64,000 nt of DNA, taken from the NCBI GenBank assembly GCA_013216135.1, contig JABSOS010000007.1, forward strand, positions 101,955 to 165,954, written 5' to 3'. This document shows positions 43,125 through 52,797 of the stretch, piece by piece. Each line of letters opens with the position of its first letter. Position 1 is the first letter of the stretch. Made by a program: the position numbers and the translations under genes. The notes below the pieces were generated by a model, which was not told the DNA's origin, did no database searches, and saw only the letters and a program-made list of their open reading frames with translations. The DNA is from Candidatus Caenarcanales bacterium (GTDB taxonomy: Bacteria > Cyanobacteriota > Vampirovibrionia > LMEP-6097).

Positions 43125-46100
43125 CTAACTAAAAGTCGGTGGTGCTGGAAACCTCGCATCAATTCTAGCCTGAGTAGTAGCAGTAATATTACTGATTACT
43201 CCACCTGGATTTTCAGTATACGTTCCTGCATCTGGGAAGTTAGCATCATCAGTTACTGTGATACCAGTTCTATGAAGGAAGTCTCTATCAGCTCCCTTAT
43301 TTAATAGATCATTAGTAATCTTAGGATTATTATGCCCAGAAGGATTCGCTGCTGTATCTATTAATGAATGTAGAACTTTATGCGCTAAAGTTTCACCAAT
43401 CAATCTAGAAACCACTTTCAGCCACAGATCAGTAAGTCTAAAGTCAGTAAAGTTCATACCAGCAAGCTTCGCAACATATTTACTGATCGAATCACCAACA
43501 TCTCCACCAGCGTGACGATATTCATCAGGATAAAGATCGATAATATCATCAAAGTCAAGTGCAGCTGGGAAACTACCAGTAGTTACTGCAAAAGTAGCTC
43601 TTGTCGTCGGATGAATATCTTTGATAGTAACTTTACTGTAGAAGTTCGCTGCTGCTCCACCAGTATTAAACTGAGCTGGAAGAGATTCATTAAACGGCGC
43701 TAAGCCCCAAACAAGTCTGATGTTTAGGGTTGCAAGTAAAGCCTCAGCTTCAATTCTCATTAATCTAACTATTTCAGATTTCAAGTAATCAATCTTTAAG
43801 TTAGCTAGAGCATTAGTAAACTTAGCTGCATCTTCAGTCACATAGAGGAATTGAGGGATACTAAGCTTAGTGTCCTGTGACTTAAGGGTCGTGCCATCAT
43901 CCGCTAGAACCTCAAACTTCATAGTTATTAAACCTGACTTAAGTGCTCTAATCTTCGTTACTGTCGCAGATGGGCTTACAATAGCAACTTTAGTTGCATC
44001 ACTTGCAGTCCATCTATATTTCGCTCCAGTAGGAGCATTATTCACGATTGCAGTTAAAGTAATCTCACCTGATTTATCTTTAGAACTGAATTTAAATGCT
44101 CTTAAATCAGAAGAGTTGCCACTAAGGTCTATAGAGACTGAAGCATCTTTAGCCTCTCTTTCACCGGTTTTCACAGAGACAGCTTCACCTGGACGCTTAA
44201 TATCCACATCTTTACCACCCTGAGCAGCTTTATCTATAAGCTTCTTAACTTCAGGTTGATCAGTGAGATTCGCCCCTGGAGTGGTAGAACCACCACCAAT
44301 AGAACCACGGATCGCACTTTCAGTCAGCTTCGCTGCCTGCTCTTGATTCAGTAAACCTTTACTCTTAGCTTTCTCAATCGTTTCAAGTGATTTATCTAAA
44401 TCTTTAGCCATGCTTGCTTGAAGAGCAAGATTACCAGCTTGTTTACTGAAGCCTTGCGCTGCTTCTAAATTCGCTTCAAGAGCAGCTAGAGCATTTTTCT
44501 GATTTTGATCTAAGCCTGTAATATCTTTAAAGACTCCAGGGGTACCTAATAGCTTAGTAACATCTCCTAAATTACTAGGATTCGGTGCAGCTGGAACATT
44601 TTGGAAATTAACGATAGGTGCAGCAAAGTCTTTAGCCTGAAGGTTTCCTGGATCAGAACGACGTGAATCAGTGCTAATAGCTTGGATAGCAGTAGGACTA
44701 TCAGGGCATGGCGACTCTTCAAATCTCCAGAAGCGAGACTCATCTTTCTTCTCACAACTATTACAAGCACCCATAACAGATTCAGCGTAAACCCCTCTAG
44801 TAGGAATACTAATCTTATATGGAGCAGGTCTTTTAGCTGGAGCATAGTGCTCTAGAAGATCTATCGGCTCATCTTCATTTTTCTGTTTATAAGTAGGATC
44901 TAAATGATAACCTGGTGCAACTGGCATTACTAAACAATTACCAACTATACCTATCAGCCTATTTTCAACTACAGAAGCTACACTCTTACCACCAGAATTA
45001 GGGGCGATGAATCCATCTAAAAGCATGAAACGCTTACCTGAATCCATCAGATACCAGATCACTCTATGGTAGAACTCTAAGTTCTCGTTTAAGTGAGCTA
45101 GAAGCTTGCGAGCAAGTTCTTTATCCTGTTTCCTAGGATTTCTTAATTCTCTACTTCTTAGTGGCGTAGAAATTACAACAGGGTCTCCTGGCAGTAAATC
45201 ATTTTTAATCCAGCTACTGTTAAATAGACTAAAATTCAAATGATCAGTTCTATACTGCATAGAAGCAGAGTGGACTATTACCTTAGAATGTGGTGGTAAC
45301 GGTTCGTCAGAAAGGATCTTAAAGTATTTAACATCTTCTCTAGCTACAGCTGGGACATCACCAGTAGGTCTAAATGTGACATAAAGCTGCCTATTAGTTA
45401 CATAAGAAGAAACTAAAGTAGCATCTAACTTAACCTCTTCTTCATTGTTACCGACTAGGAAGAACTTAAGTTTCTGAATCATTGCAGCAGCAATCTGAGG
45501 CGCAATATTCTGTTCAAAGGATCTATCTTTCTCAGCTTCAATTCTATCTTTAAGGTACTTATTATACTGAGCTAAAGTCGGTCCTATAAATGGGATATAG
45601 AATAACCAGTTAGCTTCTAAATAGTTACCATCATCATCGTCTTTAGGTCTAGGTAAGTTAAAGCTGATACGCATGTCACCATACATATCGATAATTTGAC
45701 CTTCAGCATATGTACCAGTAGGTAAGTCACTGTGTTCATAATCAGTATGAATTCTTTCAAGTGCATCAAAACCATTTCTAAGAGATCTATCACGGATATA
45801 TCTTTTTAATGTATTTTCCCAACGCATTGCTTTAAATTCATCAAACGCTGCCATGTTTAGTGGTACAAATAAACACTCTTTAACTTCAGCAAGCTCTTGC
45901 TCAATAGCAATATGCCTTAAAATCTCGAAGTACTCCATGGTTACTGCGTGACAGTGATTATAGTTACCGACCACTTCAGTCTGTACTTGAAGAGTTTCAC
46001 CCTGACGAACTTGTTGAACGACAGTTGATCTTTGGTTTCTAACTGCAGATGCACCTTGCATAACAGAATCACGCAGTTGATTCATACTAGAAGATGAAAA

Positions 46101-47396
46101 GTCACGGGAAGAATTCTGCCAAGCTGAAGAACTAGAAGATCCTTTAGAGGCTGCATAACCACCAGCTACGCCTAAGAAAAACTTTCCGATTAATCCACCG
46201 ATACCAGCACCGATGCCACCACCACTTGCTTTAGTCGTAGCACTTGAACCGCCTCTAACGCTTTCATCAAAGGCACTGGTGATGATTTCATTAATATCAC
46301 GATCACGACTTAAATATGCATTTAAAGCTTCAGCTTGCTGAGCAGACTCTGCTCTAAAACCTGACTCAGATCTATCCCAGTCAAAGACAGCGATTTGTTT
46401 TTTCTGACAAGGCGCAAGAGGTAAACTATAAAGTAAATCACCTAAAGAATAACCATCTGATTTCCAGACTTGCTTAAATCTTAATAAGTGACCATGAGCG
46501 ATTGTCGTAGCTTGATAGAAAGTAGGCTCTTCATCCCAATCAACTGGATTCTTCGCTGTAAGCCAGTCTCTACCACCATAATCTTTATTAAATAAGTGAA
46601 GTAAAGTCTTAGCTTTTTTAAATGTCGCTGCTCTTTCAGCCACCATTAAATTCCTAGGTGTAAACCCATCGGGGTCTTTCGCTAAATTCTTAAAATCTTT
46701 AACTGAAAGGTCTGACTGTGCAGCAAAATTATTTAAATTGCTAGAAAGGTTTGATGTAGCTGTAGTACCAGTAGCCATCATCATACGGCTATTAGTATTT
46801 AAAGCATGCATCTCAGGCATCAAGACAGACATACCTGTGCCTGATTGAGTCTTACCTAATAAGCCTACAAGAACACTCCAGATATTAGATGGAATTTCTT
46901 TATCATCATCCTCAATAGTCGTCCCTTTAATCTGAGGCTCTGTAGTTCTCACAACTTTATAGTAGTTATACTCTTCTAAAGTACGGTTAGGGATTGTAAA
47001 GTTAACACACTTACCACCACCGATATCTTCAGAGAAAGAACCTGGAGAATTTAACATATCATCTTCATCTGGCAATCTTGGAGTTTCAGGTGCGCAAGAA
47101 CAATCGCTATCATCTTCTTCAAGGTCAAGCTCATCAAAAGCTAAAATCACATGCTCAGGGAATGTACCATCTTCACGAAGCTTTACTGGAACAGGTGCTG
47201 TTTTCCCCGCTGATACTCCACCAAAAGCTGTTTTGAAAGTTCCTTTAGGGTATTCTGCGAAGAAATAACCTTTTTTATCAGTAGTAGTTACTAATACAGC
47301 TGTAAAATCTGTACGGTTAAAAGTTTTCAATTCAGATTTACTAGCCCAAAGAATTACTTGAAGTGTAGTTCCAATTTCTTCACCATCAACTCTCAC
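43125..47396 (-). CDS. Giant multidomain protein with degenerate metzincin-like end
   Basis: 1423 residues from GTG 47396, but the frame is open to 47437 and reads KLSGRVV before it, the usual start of a carboxypeptidase-regulatory-like beta domain; the native protein probably includes the 210-residue ORF upstream. Regions: that beta domain (1-90); GYSLGDLLYSLPLAPCQKKQIAVFDW near 320; a Gly/Ser-rich stretch about 385-430; a long helical part; a Cys pair region (ACNSCEKK); coiled coil about 960-1060; an Ig-like/BIG2-type domain about 1120-1200 (AKYRWTASDATKV); and LAHKVLHSLID at 1337-1347 with SGHNN after it, which looks like a zinc protease site in which HExxH is HKxxH. No signal peptide. I do not recognise the whole family. 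Confidence 0.6.
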   Translation of the reverse strand: MRVDGEEIGTTLQVILWASKSELKTFNRTDFTAVLVTTTDKKGYFFAEYPKGTFKTAFGGVSAGKTAPVPVKLREDGTFPEHVILAFDELDLEEDDSDCSCAPETPRLPDEDDMLNSPGSFSEDIGGGKCVNFTIPNRTLEEYNYYKVVRTTEPQIKGTTIEDDDKEIPSNIWSVLVGLLGKTQSGTGMSVLMPEMHALNTNSRMMMATGTTATSNLSSNLNNFAAQSDLSVKDFKNLAKDPDGFTPRNLMVAERAATFKKAKTLLHLFNKDYGGRDWLTAKNPVDWDEEPTFYQATTIAHGHLLRFKQVWKSDGYSLGDLLYSLPLAPCQKKQIAVFDWDRSESGFRAESAQQAEALNAYLSRDRDINEIITSAFDESVRGGSSATTKASGGGIGAGIGGLIGKFFLGVAGGYAASKGSSSSSAWQNSSRDFSSSSMNQLRDSVMQGASAVRNQRSTVVQQVRQGETLQVQTEVVGNYNHCHAVTMEYFEILRHIAIEQELAEVKECLFVPLNMAAFDEFKAMRWENTLKRYIRDRSLRNGFDALERIHTDYEHSDLPTGTYAEGQIIDMYGDMRISFNLPRPKDDDDGNYLEANWLFYIPFIGPTLAQYNKYLKDRIEAEKDRSFEQNIAPQIAAAMIQKLKFFLVGNNEEEVKLDATLVSSYVTNRQLYVTFRPTGDVPAVAREDVKYFKILSDEPLPPHSKVIVHSASMQYRTDHLNFSLFNSSWIKNDLLPGDPVVISTPLRSRELRNPRKQDKELARKLLAHLNENLEFYHRVIWYLMDSGKRFMLLDGFIAPNSGGKSVASVVENRLIGIVGNCLVMPVAPGYHLDPTYKQKNEDEPIDLLEHYAPAKRPAPYKISIPTRGVYAESVMGACNSCEKKDESRFWRFEESPCPDSPTAIQAISTDSRRSDPGNLQAKDFAAPIVNFQNVPAAPNPSNLGDVTKLLGTPGVFKDITGLDQNQKNALAALEANLEAAQGFSKQAGNLALQASMAKDLDKSLETIEKAKSKGLLNQEQAAKLTESAIRGSIGGGSTTPGANLTDQPEVKKLIDKAAQGGKDVDIKRPGEAVSVKTGEREAKDASVSIDLSGNSSDLRAFKFSSKDKSGEITLTAIVNNAPTGAKYRWTASDATKVAIVSPSATVTKIRALKSGLITMKFEVLADDGTTLKSQDTKLSIPQFLYVTEDAAKFTNALANLKIDYLKSEIVRLMRIEAEALLATLNIRLVWGLAPFNESLPAQFNTGGAAANFYSKVTIKDIHPTTRATFAVTTGSFPAALDFDDIIDLYPDEYRHAGGDVGDSISKYVAKLAGMNFTDFRLTDLWLKVVSRLIGETLAHKVLHSLIDTAANPSGHNNPKITNDLLNKGADRDFLHRTGITVTDDANFPDAGTYTENPGGVISNITATTQARIDARFPAPPTFS

Positions 47397-47425
47397 AACG
47401 CGCCCTGAAAGCTTAGCTTTCTGTC

Positions 47426-48058
47426 CTAAAACGGATCATCACTTTTTTCGATTTGAAAATATCTTTTAGGCTCGATATAAATTAAAAATGGCTTTGACTC
47501 ATCTTCTTCGATAGCTGAACTAGAGTCACTCGGGAAAAGACTTTTTAAACTATAGTTATCTCTATGAAGCTCTTCACCATCAGGAGCAAAAACTCTAACT
47601 AAAAAAGAAGAGCCTATTTCTTTTGCTGTGTTCTCTACGATAAAAGAGAAGTCACCATTATCACCAACCTCAACACGCTTAGTAATATTTTTAGTTTCTA
47701 CACCTTCTTGGATTCTTTTTGCTTTTTCTCTTTCCTTTTCTTTTTCACTCTCTCTTTCTCGCTCATCTTTTTCAATTGAGTCTTTATTATTATTGATTCT
47801 AAAACCAGAACTTAATTTTTCTAATTCTGATTCATCTCTTAGACGAAACCTTGCAGTGTTTCCAGAGTTATCTAAAAGGCTTAGATTACTATTTATAGAC
47901 TTAGCTGAACTGACAGAGTCATCAGCATGATGCATGATACTCGCTTTATCTCTAAACAAAAGATACTCATCATATGAAACTTCAATATAATGTCCTTTGT
48001 AATTATTTAATTCATTTAATTTTGATGTACTTTTTAGCTTCCCATTAATACTTAACAT
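47426..48058 (-). CDS. Probable N-terminal part of the giant multidomain protein
   Basis: 210 residues with a beta-rich start, a highly charged run of Glu/Arg/Lys (about 95-117) and another beta segment (GDFSFIVENTAKEIGSSFLVRVFAPDG). It ends SDDPF-stop in a run of four T. With five T the frame continues as LGQKAKLSGRVV into the 1423-residue ORF, giving one protein of about 1645 residues. As written, the downstream ORF has only a GTG inside the first strand of its first domain. Confidence 0.55.
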   Translation of the reverse strand: MLSINGKLKSTSKLNELNNYKGHYIEVSYDEYLLFRDKASIMHHADDSVSSAKSINSNLSLLDNSGNTARFRLRDESELEKLSSGFRINNNKDSIEKDERERESEKEKEREKAKRIQEGVETKNITKRVEVGDNGDFSFIVENTAKEIGSSFLVRVFAPDGEELHRDNYSLKSLFPSDSSSAIEEDESKPFLIYIEPKRYFQIEKSDDPF

Positions 48059-48155
48059 AGGAAAATATTTTAAATGCTAGAAACCGTTTAATCCAGTAGC
48101 ATTGAGTAATTCCAAGGACGATATTGAGATTATCTTGCACTGGAAAAATAAAAGC

Positions 48156-48168
48156 CCTATAGAATAGG
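48156..48168 (-). terminator. Weak hairpin behind gmk
   Basis: CCTAT/ATAGG stem with a 3-base loop, followed on the minus strand by GCTTTTATTTTT, 20 bases behind the gmk stop. Only 5 pairs. Confidence 0.35.
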
Positions 48169-48187
48169 ATTCTTCAAAAAGCAAACT

Positions 48188-48808
48188 TTAAGCTTCAGAT
48201 TCAGTTAACATTTCTTCAAGTAAGTCTAATTTAATTTTTTTTTTACCTCTAAGGCTAAGAATTACATTCTTTACATCCTTAGCAGCTCTCATAGCATCAT
48301 CGTTAATAACGATATATTCAAAAAATTCTGTATGCTGCATCTCTTCCTTAGCTTTAGCTAAACGCAGCTTAATCTTCTCATCTGTTTCAGTATTTCTCTT
48401 TCTAAGCCTAGCTTCTAGTTCATTTAGACTAGGTGGTACTAAAAATATCATTACCGCATCAGGGAATTTTTCTTTCACCTGAATCGCTCCCTGAACCTCA
48501 ATTTCTAGAAGCACATCATTACCAGATTTTAATTTCTCAAAAACAAAATCCTTAGGTGTCCCATATTTATTTCCAACAAACTCAGCCCACTCTAAAAGCC
48601 TATCTTTTTCTATCAATTCATCAAACTCTTCATGGGTTCTAAAGAAGTAATTCTTACCGTCTTCTTCCCCCGCACGTTTCTCCCGAGTAGTTACTGAAAC
48701 AGAAAATCCTAATTTATCAACTTCTTTAAATAGCTCACGTACAATAGTACCCTTACCAACCCCTGAAGGGCCAGTGAATACTATTAAATTTCCCACACCG
48801 CTTTCCAT
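48188..48808 (-). CDS. gmk: Guanylate kinase
   Basis: 206 residues. P-loop FTGPSGVGKGTIV, then SVSVTTREKRAGEEDGKNYFF and the EFVGNKYGTP/LLEIEVQGA motifs of GMP kinases. It makes GDP from GMP with ATP. The ATG shares a base with the stop of the NfeD-like gene, which itself follows ruvC, so ruvC-nfeD-gmk form an operon. Confidence 0.96.
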   Translation of the reverse strand: MESGVGNLIVFTGPSGVGKGTIVRELFKEVDKLGFSVSVTTREKRAGEEDGKNYFFRTHEEFDELIEKDRLLEWAEFVGNKYGTPKDFVFEKLKSGNDVLLEIEVQGAIQVKEKFPDAVMIFLVPPSLNELEARLRKRNTETDEKIKLRLAKAKEEMQHTEFFEYIVINDDAMRAAKDVKNVILSLRGKKKIKLDLLEEMLTESEA

Positions 48809-49248
48809 CAGAAAGTTTCAACTAATGCTAAGTTGTCTTTTAATTCGACGACTTTAACAGTAGTCCCTTGTCCTATAAATTCCCCATTTTTACTCATAGC
48901 TAACAATGTATTCTCATTATCTAAAAGTTTTATAGTTCCTGGCTCGTTTTCTTGGATAGGCTTGAAAACCATAGCCTCAGATCCAACAGCATCAAATTCA
49001 TTCTCAATATTTTGATTGGGGATCTTAACAGTAGCCTTTAAAAATTTTCTAAGAGTAAATAAATTCAATACAGAAACTGCAACAAAAGTAGCTACAAGTA
49101 AATAGAAATTATAATCAGAGACCTGCTCAATAACAGCTACAACAAAAGCCGCAAATGCTAAACAAACAAAAACAAATAAACCTGGAGTAAATGCCTCAGT
49201 AAGTAGAAGCAAGCCTGTAAAAATATACCAATAGGAATGTGTTTCCAT
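48808..49248 (-). CDS. NfeD-like membrane protein
   Basis: 146 residues: two to three membrane segments in the first 70 residues (WYIFTGLLLLTEAFTPGLFVFVCLAFAAF) and a C-terminal small OB-fold-like domain with VGSEAMVFKPI, GTIKL, IGQGTTVKVVELKDNLALVE. This matches short NfeD/YbbK proteins that partner with stomatin-like SPFH proteins in membrane quality control. No SPFH gene is adjacent. Start and stop overlap the neighbours by one base each. Confidence 0.85.
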   Translation of the reverse strand: METHSYWYIFTGLLLLTEAFTPGLFVFVCLAFAAFVVAVIEQVSDYNFYLLVATFVAVSVLNLFTLRKFLKATVKIPNQNIENEFDAVGSEAMVFKPIQENEPGTIKLLDNENTLLAMSKNGEFIGQGTTVKVVELKDNLALVETF

Positions 49249-49748
49249 TAATTAGGAATTTTAACAAACTTTTGATAATCACTTCTTAAAAAACATAAAG
49301 CAATTGCAACAGCATCGACAGCATCGTCTGGTTGAATTTTATGATCAAGTTTAAGGTCATTCATAACAAAGTGTTCAACCTCAGACTTAGAAGCATTACC
49401 GTTACCAGTAACAACCTGCTTGATTTGCAGTGGAGTATATTCATATATCTTCATAGATTTAGCTTCAGCAAGTTCAAGTACGACTCCTCTTGCTTGAGCA
49501 ACAGGGATAACCGTTTTTAAGTTCTTAAAGAAGAATAGCTCTTCTATCGCCAAAACATCTGGTTCAAATTGAGCAATAATACTGAGTAAATCTGTTCTAA
49601 TTTCGTGTAAACGTGATGGTTCAGACTGAAACTTAGAAGTTTCTACAATTCCACACTGAAGTAATTCATAAAGATTACCATCTGGATAAGATTCGACGAC
49701 AGCGTAACCTAACCTTGCAGTTCCTGGATCAATACCTAGAATTTTCAT
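49248..49748 (-). CDS. ruvC: Holliday junction resolvase RuvC
   Basis: About 166 residues from the ATG at 49748, the usual RuvC start (MKILGIDPGTARLGYAVV); the frame continues upstream but that part overlaps the divergent promoter. Catalytic acidic residues are visible: Asp in GIDPG, Glu in AIEELFF and the DDAVDAVAIALC pair. It cuts Holliday junctions after branch migration by RuvAB. First gene of the ruvC-nfeD-gmk operon and divergent from lnt. Confidence 0.95.
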   Translation of the reverse strand: MKILGIDPGTARLGYAVVESYPDGNLYELLQCGIVETSKFQSEPSRLHEIRTDLLSIIAQFEPDVLAIEELFFFKNLKTVIPVAQARGVVLELAEAKSMKIYEYTPLQIKQVVTGNGNASKSEVEHFVMNDLKLDHKIQPDDAVDAVAIALCFLRSDYQKFVKIPN

Positions 49749-49792
49749 TTGAAAGCACCTACGGATATAATTATAGGAGAAGATTTTCACTA

Positions 49793-51403
49793 ATGCTTAG
49801 ACCCTTAAATATAATTATCTCCAAATTCTTAAACTCCAGTGTCTATAGAATATTACTTGCATTTATTGCAGCGTTATTATTGAGTGCAAGTTTATCTAGC
49901 TTTGGATACTACAATTTAGCCTGGGTTGGCTTAGCGCCACTTATCTTACTCAATAAAAGTGCAAAAACATTCTCAAACCTTGTAATAGAAAGTCTAGTTT
50001 TCTTTTGCATATATAATTTAATTTCATTTATTTGGATATTTAGCATTCACCCACTAAGTTGGCTTGGTTTACAGCCAATCGAGAGTGGCATAATTGCAAA
50101 TTTAGCTTGGCTGATCCCGAGTTTGTACCAGAGCTGCTTTCTATTAATCTTCTCAATAGCGATTTGGTTAATTTATCAATTCAAGTCAAAAAAGAAATTA
50201 GAAGAGTTAAGCTTAATTGAAATTATTATCCTTGCTTTCATTTGGGCCTTAATTCAATATAAAGTCTTTGCAAACGGCAATAATCCTTTCTCAATTTTTG
50301 CTATTCCAATTAACCAATTAGCCTACAGCCAGGCAAATAATGCAGATATAAAAGAACTTTTAGGAATTATCGGTTCACCAGGCTTAGAAATTTTAATCGT
50401 AAGTTTTAACATACTAATCGCAAATTTAATTCACGTTCATAATTTTTCAAACTCTCAAGCAAAGATGTTTTATACAAACCAAGCATCGCATGGCATGATT
50501 GAAATCAATTCACTTACTAAAAGCTTATTTAACTTAGCCCTCTTAATCGTTTTATTTACTGGAATCAAGCTTAGCCACTTCGATCATAGCAAGCTTGAAG
50601 CTATGAACCCTCTTTCAGTAAGACTAATTCAAGCAAACCTAGATAGAAAGGATACTAGAGCAGATTTAAACAATCTCAGTAATATTATTGATAAACAAAA
50701 ACTTCTTTCATTAAAAGATTTAAGTAACGCTAAGAGTGATTTGTTAATTTGGTCAGAGGCTGGTATTCCTAGCCCAGATAGAACTCAACTCACAAATGAT
50801 CTTTTCACCAGCCTTGCTGAAAATTACGATAGCTTTCTATATGGTACATACAGGGAAAACGGCTTAGATACCTTTAACAGTCTTAGTCTCATGAACTTTG
50901 AGCAGGAGCTTGAGCAAAATTACAATAAACAATTCTTAGTTCCTTTTGGTGAGTACACACCACTGATAAACTTATTTCCGACACCTATTAAAAGACTTGC
51001 CCATAATACAATAGGTTCAGGTTTCAGTTCTATGAAAGCTAAGCAAAAGCTTTTAAAACTAAATGGAGAAAATATCAAATTTGCGAGTTCTATTTGTTTT
51101 GAATTATTATTCCCTGAGCTTATTAAAAAGCAAGTAAATAAAGGAGCTCAATTCATAGTTAATACAAATGACCTTTCATGGTTTTCAAATACGATAATTA
51201 ATGATTTGTTTTTAGCTGTAGCAAAAGTTAGAGCACTTGAACATAAAAAAGAACTTATTCTTGCTGCGAATTCTGGCTACTCGAGCTTAATTTCAGCAGA
51301 TGGAGAAATAGTTCAGCTAACCCCACTAAATAGTGAAGCTCATTTAGACTTCATGTTAAGTCCTAATAAATGTAAAACCTTCTATAGTCGTTATGGTTGG
51401 TAA
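49793..51403 (+). CDS. lnt: Apolipoprotein N-acyltransferase
   Basis: About 536 residues from the ATG at 49793; the frame opens at 49715 but the earlier part lies in the ruvC promoter. Seven or more membrane segments, then a nitrilase-like domain with the catalytic Glu in WSEAGIP, a Lys region near PFGEYTP and the nucleophile Cys in SSICFELLFPELI. It adds the third acyl chain to lipoproteins, so the organism makes outer-membrane-type lipoproteins such as the Bcp here. Overlaps the convergent gene by 13 bases. Confidence 0.9.
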   Translation: MLRPLNIIISKFLNSSVYRILLAFIAALLLSASLSSFGYYNLAWVGLAPLILLNKSAKTFSNLVIESLVFFCIYNLISFIWIFSIHPLSWLGLQPIESGIIANLAWLIPSLYQSCFLLIFSIAIWLIYQFKSKKKLEELSLIEIIILAFIWALIQYKVFANGNNPFSIFAIPINQLAYSQANNADIKELLGIIGSPGLEILIVSFNILIANLIHVHNFSNSQAKMFYTNQASHGMIEINSLTKSLFNLALLIVLFTGIKLSHFDHSKLEAMNPLSVRLIQANLDRKDTRADLNNLSNIIDKQKLLSLKDLSNAKSDLLIWSEAGIPSPDRTQLTNDLFTSLAENYDSFLYGTYRENGLDTFNSLSLMNFEQELEQNYNKQFLVPFGEYTPLINLFPTPIKRLAHNTIGSGFSSMKAKQKLLKLNGENIKFASSICFELLFPELIKKQVNKGAQFIVNTNDLSWFSNTIINDLFLAVAKVRALEHKKELILAANSGYSSLISADGEIVQLTPLNSEAHLDFMLSPNKCKTFYSRYGW

Positions 51404-52743
51404 TCATCATAGAACTTCCTGATTTTCTGTAATTCTAGCTTTGCCTTATCAGAAAAGTCATCTGGTATTTTCTCATTCCACAGATCAATTCCATAATCAG
51501 GAAGTTTAATTTTTTTATGTAAGCCTTCTGCAGTTTTAATTGTTCTAATATTGTTATACTTTAATACCCTTATTACGTCTTCATATAATTCTTCTGTAGC
51601 TTTATCCCCTATATGCTTTCGTAATGACTTATCATAAAAATCATATATCTCTTTGTATTGAGGTATTATCAAATCATCTTCCACCTTATATCTTGCTGCA
51701 TATAATAGAATTCTTTTATGCGTATCTATATTATTCTCTTTGGCTAAAAGGTCAACAGCATCAGAAATAAATTCAGTCTTTAGTTTATGTTCTTTAAACA
51801 CTGGGGCATCTGTCCCAAAGCTCTTCTTCATTGCTTGCTCTATTGAAAATACTAGATATCTATAAAGAGAGTGTGATAACTCGTTTCGAAGAAGGTTTTC
51901 ACGTAAATTATTGCTATTAAATTCAAAATGATTTGCATTTAAATAAATATTATTATGGACATGAGATGATATCCCATAAGAATTATCATTAAACTCATTT
52001 GAAAAATAGATATTTGTATCTTTTACAATTTCTTTTACCTTCTCCAGGCTGAGACTAGCATCAAATGCTTTATAAATATCTAATAAATCTTGCATCATTT
52101 GCTCATCATTTAAAACATCTTGCATTTCCTTTTCAGTAAACTTTTGCAAAGGTATAAAAAGCTTGTTTGAATCTGATTTTGCGTAAGAAGCTAAATGAAA
52201 TTTATTTGTTTCATTTGCAAATAAGTCATTTATTTTAACTTCAGTATCTGGCAAGTCACTGAAATCATAATTATAAAGTTGTACGAGGTATAGTTTCTGC
52301 ATTGCAGGAGCAAAAAACTCACGCAACTCCTTTATTTTCTGACTAGCAACAACTTTATCTCTTCTTGCATACCGCCTTATACTTTGTGCATATTTATTAA
52401 AAACCTTCTCTGACTCACATAGTGCTTGATCTAATATTTCCTTTCTTTGACCTTTTGTAAGCCCCTCAAGCTTTTTAGGGTCAACACCAAGCACAAGTGG
52501 TTCAGATATTTTTGTATAATTATTACCTTTAACTTCTTGAAGCTCTTTATAGGTAAGTAAATTATCCGTATTCAAACATATTTGCTCTTGTTGAGCACGA
52601 TCTGAAACAGAAACACTTTCTGGTAATTTATGACAGCTAGATGTGAGAATAAGGGCTGGAGAAACAAGCTTAATTAAATTATGAACATATTGGTTTGCTT
52701 TAGCAAACTTTTGTACTCCAGGCATCATGTAACAACACATCAT
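51391..52743 (-). CDS. Possible lipoprotein with degenerate zincin motif
   Basis: 450 residues. The N-terminus has a hydrophobic segment ending in a lipobox-like LTSSC37. In the middle, after strands with HVHNNIYLNANHF, comes RNELSHSLYRY (287-291 = NELSH), followed 30 residues later by TEFISDAVDLL. This is the layout of a gluzincin (HExxH, then E-x-x-x-D) with the first His replaced by Asn. I cannot name a family. An AAGATAAT box lies 9 bases before the ATG at 52743. Confidence 0.5.
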   Translation of the reverse strand: MMCCYMMPGVQKFAKANQYVHNLIKLVSPALILTSSCHKLPESVSVSDRAQQEQICLNTDNLLTYKELQEVKGNNYTKISEPLVLGVDPKKLEGLTKGQRKEILDQALCESEKVFNKYAQSIRRYARRDKVVASQKIKELREFFAPAMQKLYLVQLYNYDFSDLPDTEVKINDLFANETNKFHLASYAKSDSNKLFIPLQKFTEKEMQDVLNDEQMMQDLLDIYKAFDASLSLEKVKEIVKDTNIYFSNEFNDNSYGISSHVHNNIYLNANHFEFNSNNLRENLLRNELSHSLYRYLVFSIEQAMKKSFGTDAPVFKEHKLKTEFISDAVDLLAKENNIDTHKRILLYAARYKVEDDLIIPQYKEIYDFYDKSLRKHIGDKATEELYEDVIRVLKYNNIRTIKTAEGLHKKIKLPDYGIDLWNEKIPDDFSDKAKLELQKIRKFYDDYQP

Positions 52744-52797
52744 ACCATAATATTATCTTAAGTTTATTCCGGTTTAACCAATTGCAAGCTTAATAGC

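Noticed and set aside
43512..44845. Several ORFs inside the giant gene (43512-43703, 43870-44223, 44567-44845)
   Set aside because: Antisense or other-frame shadows of a 1423-residue frame with recognisable domains.
47740..47790. Charged Glu/Arg/Lys stretch as a possible short tandem repeat
   Set aside because: The codons are imperfectly repetitive and do not form a regular tandem array; better seen as a charged linker.
49749..49790. Longer N-terminus of ruvC
   Set aside because: RuvC proteins begin at MKILGIDPG; the upstream part overlaps the divergent promoter.
49715..49792. Longer N-terminus of lnt
   Set aside because: It lies in the ruvC promoter/start region and adds polar residues before the first membrane helix; ATG 49793 fits the family.
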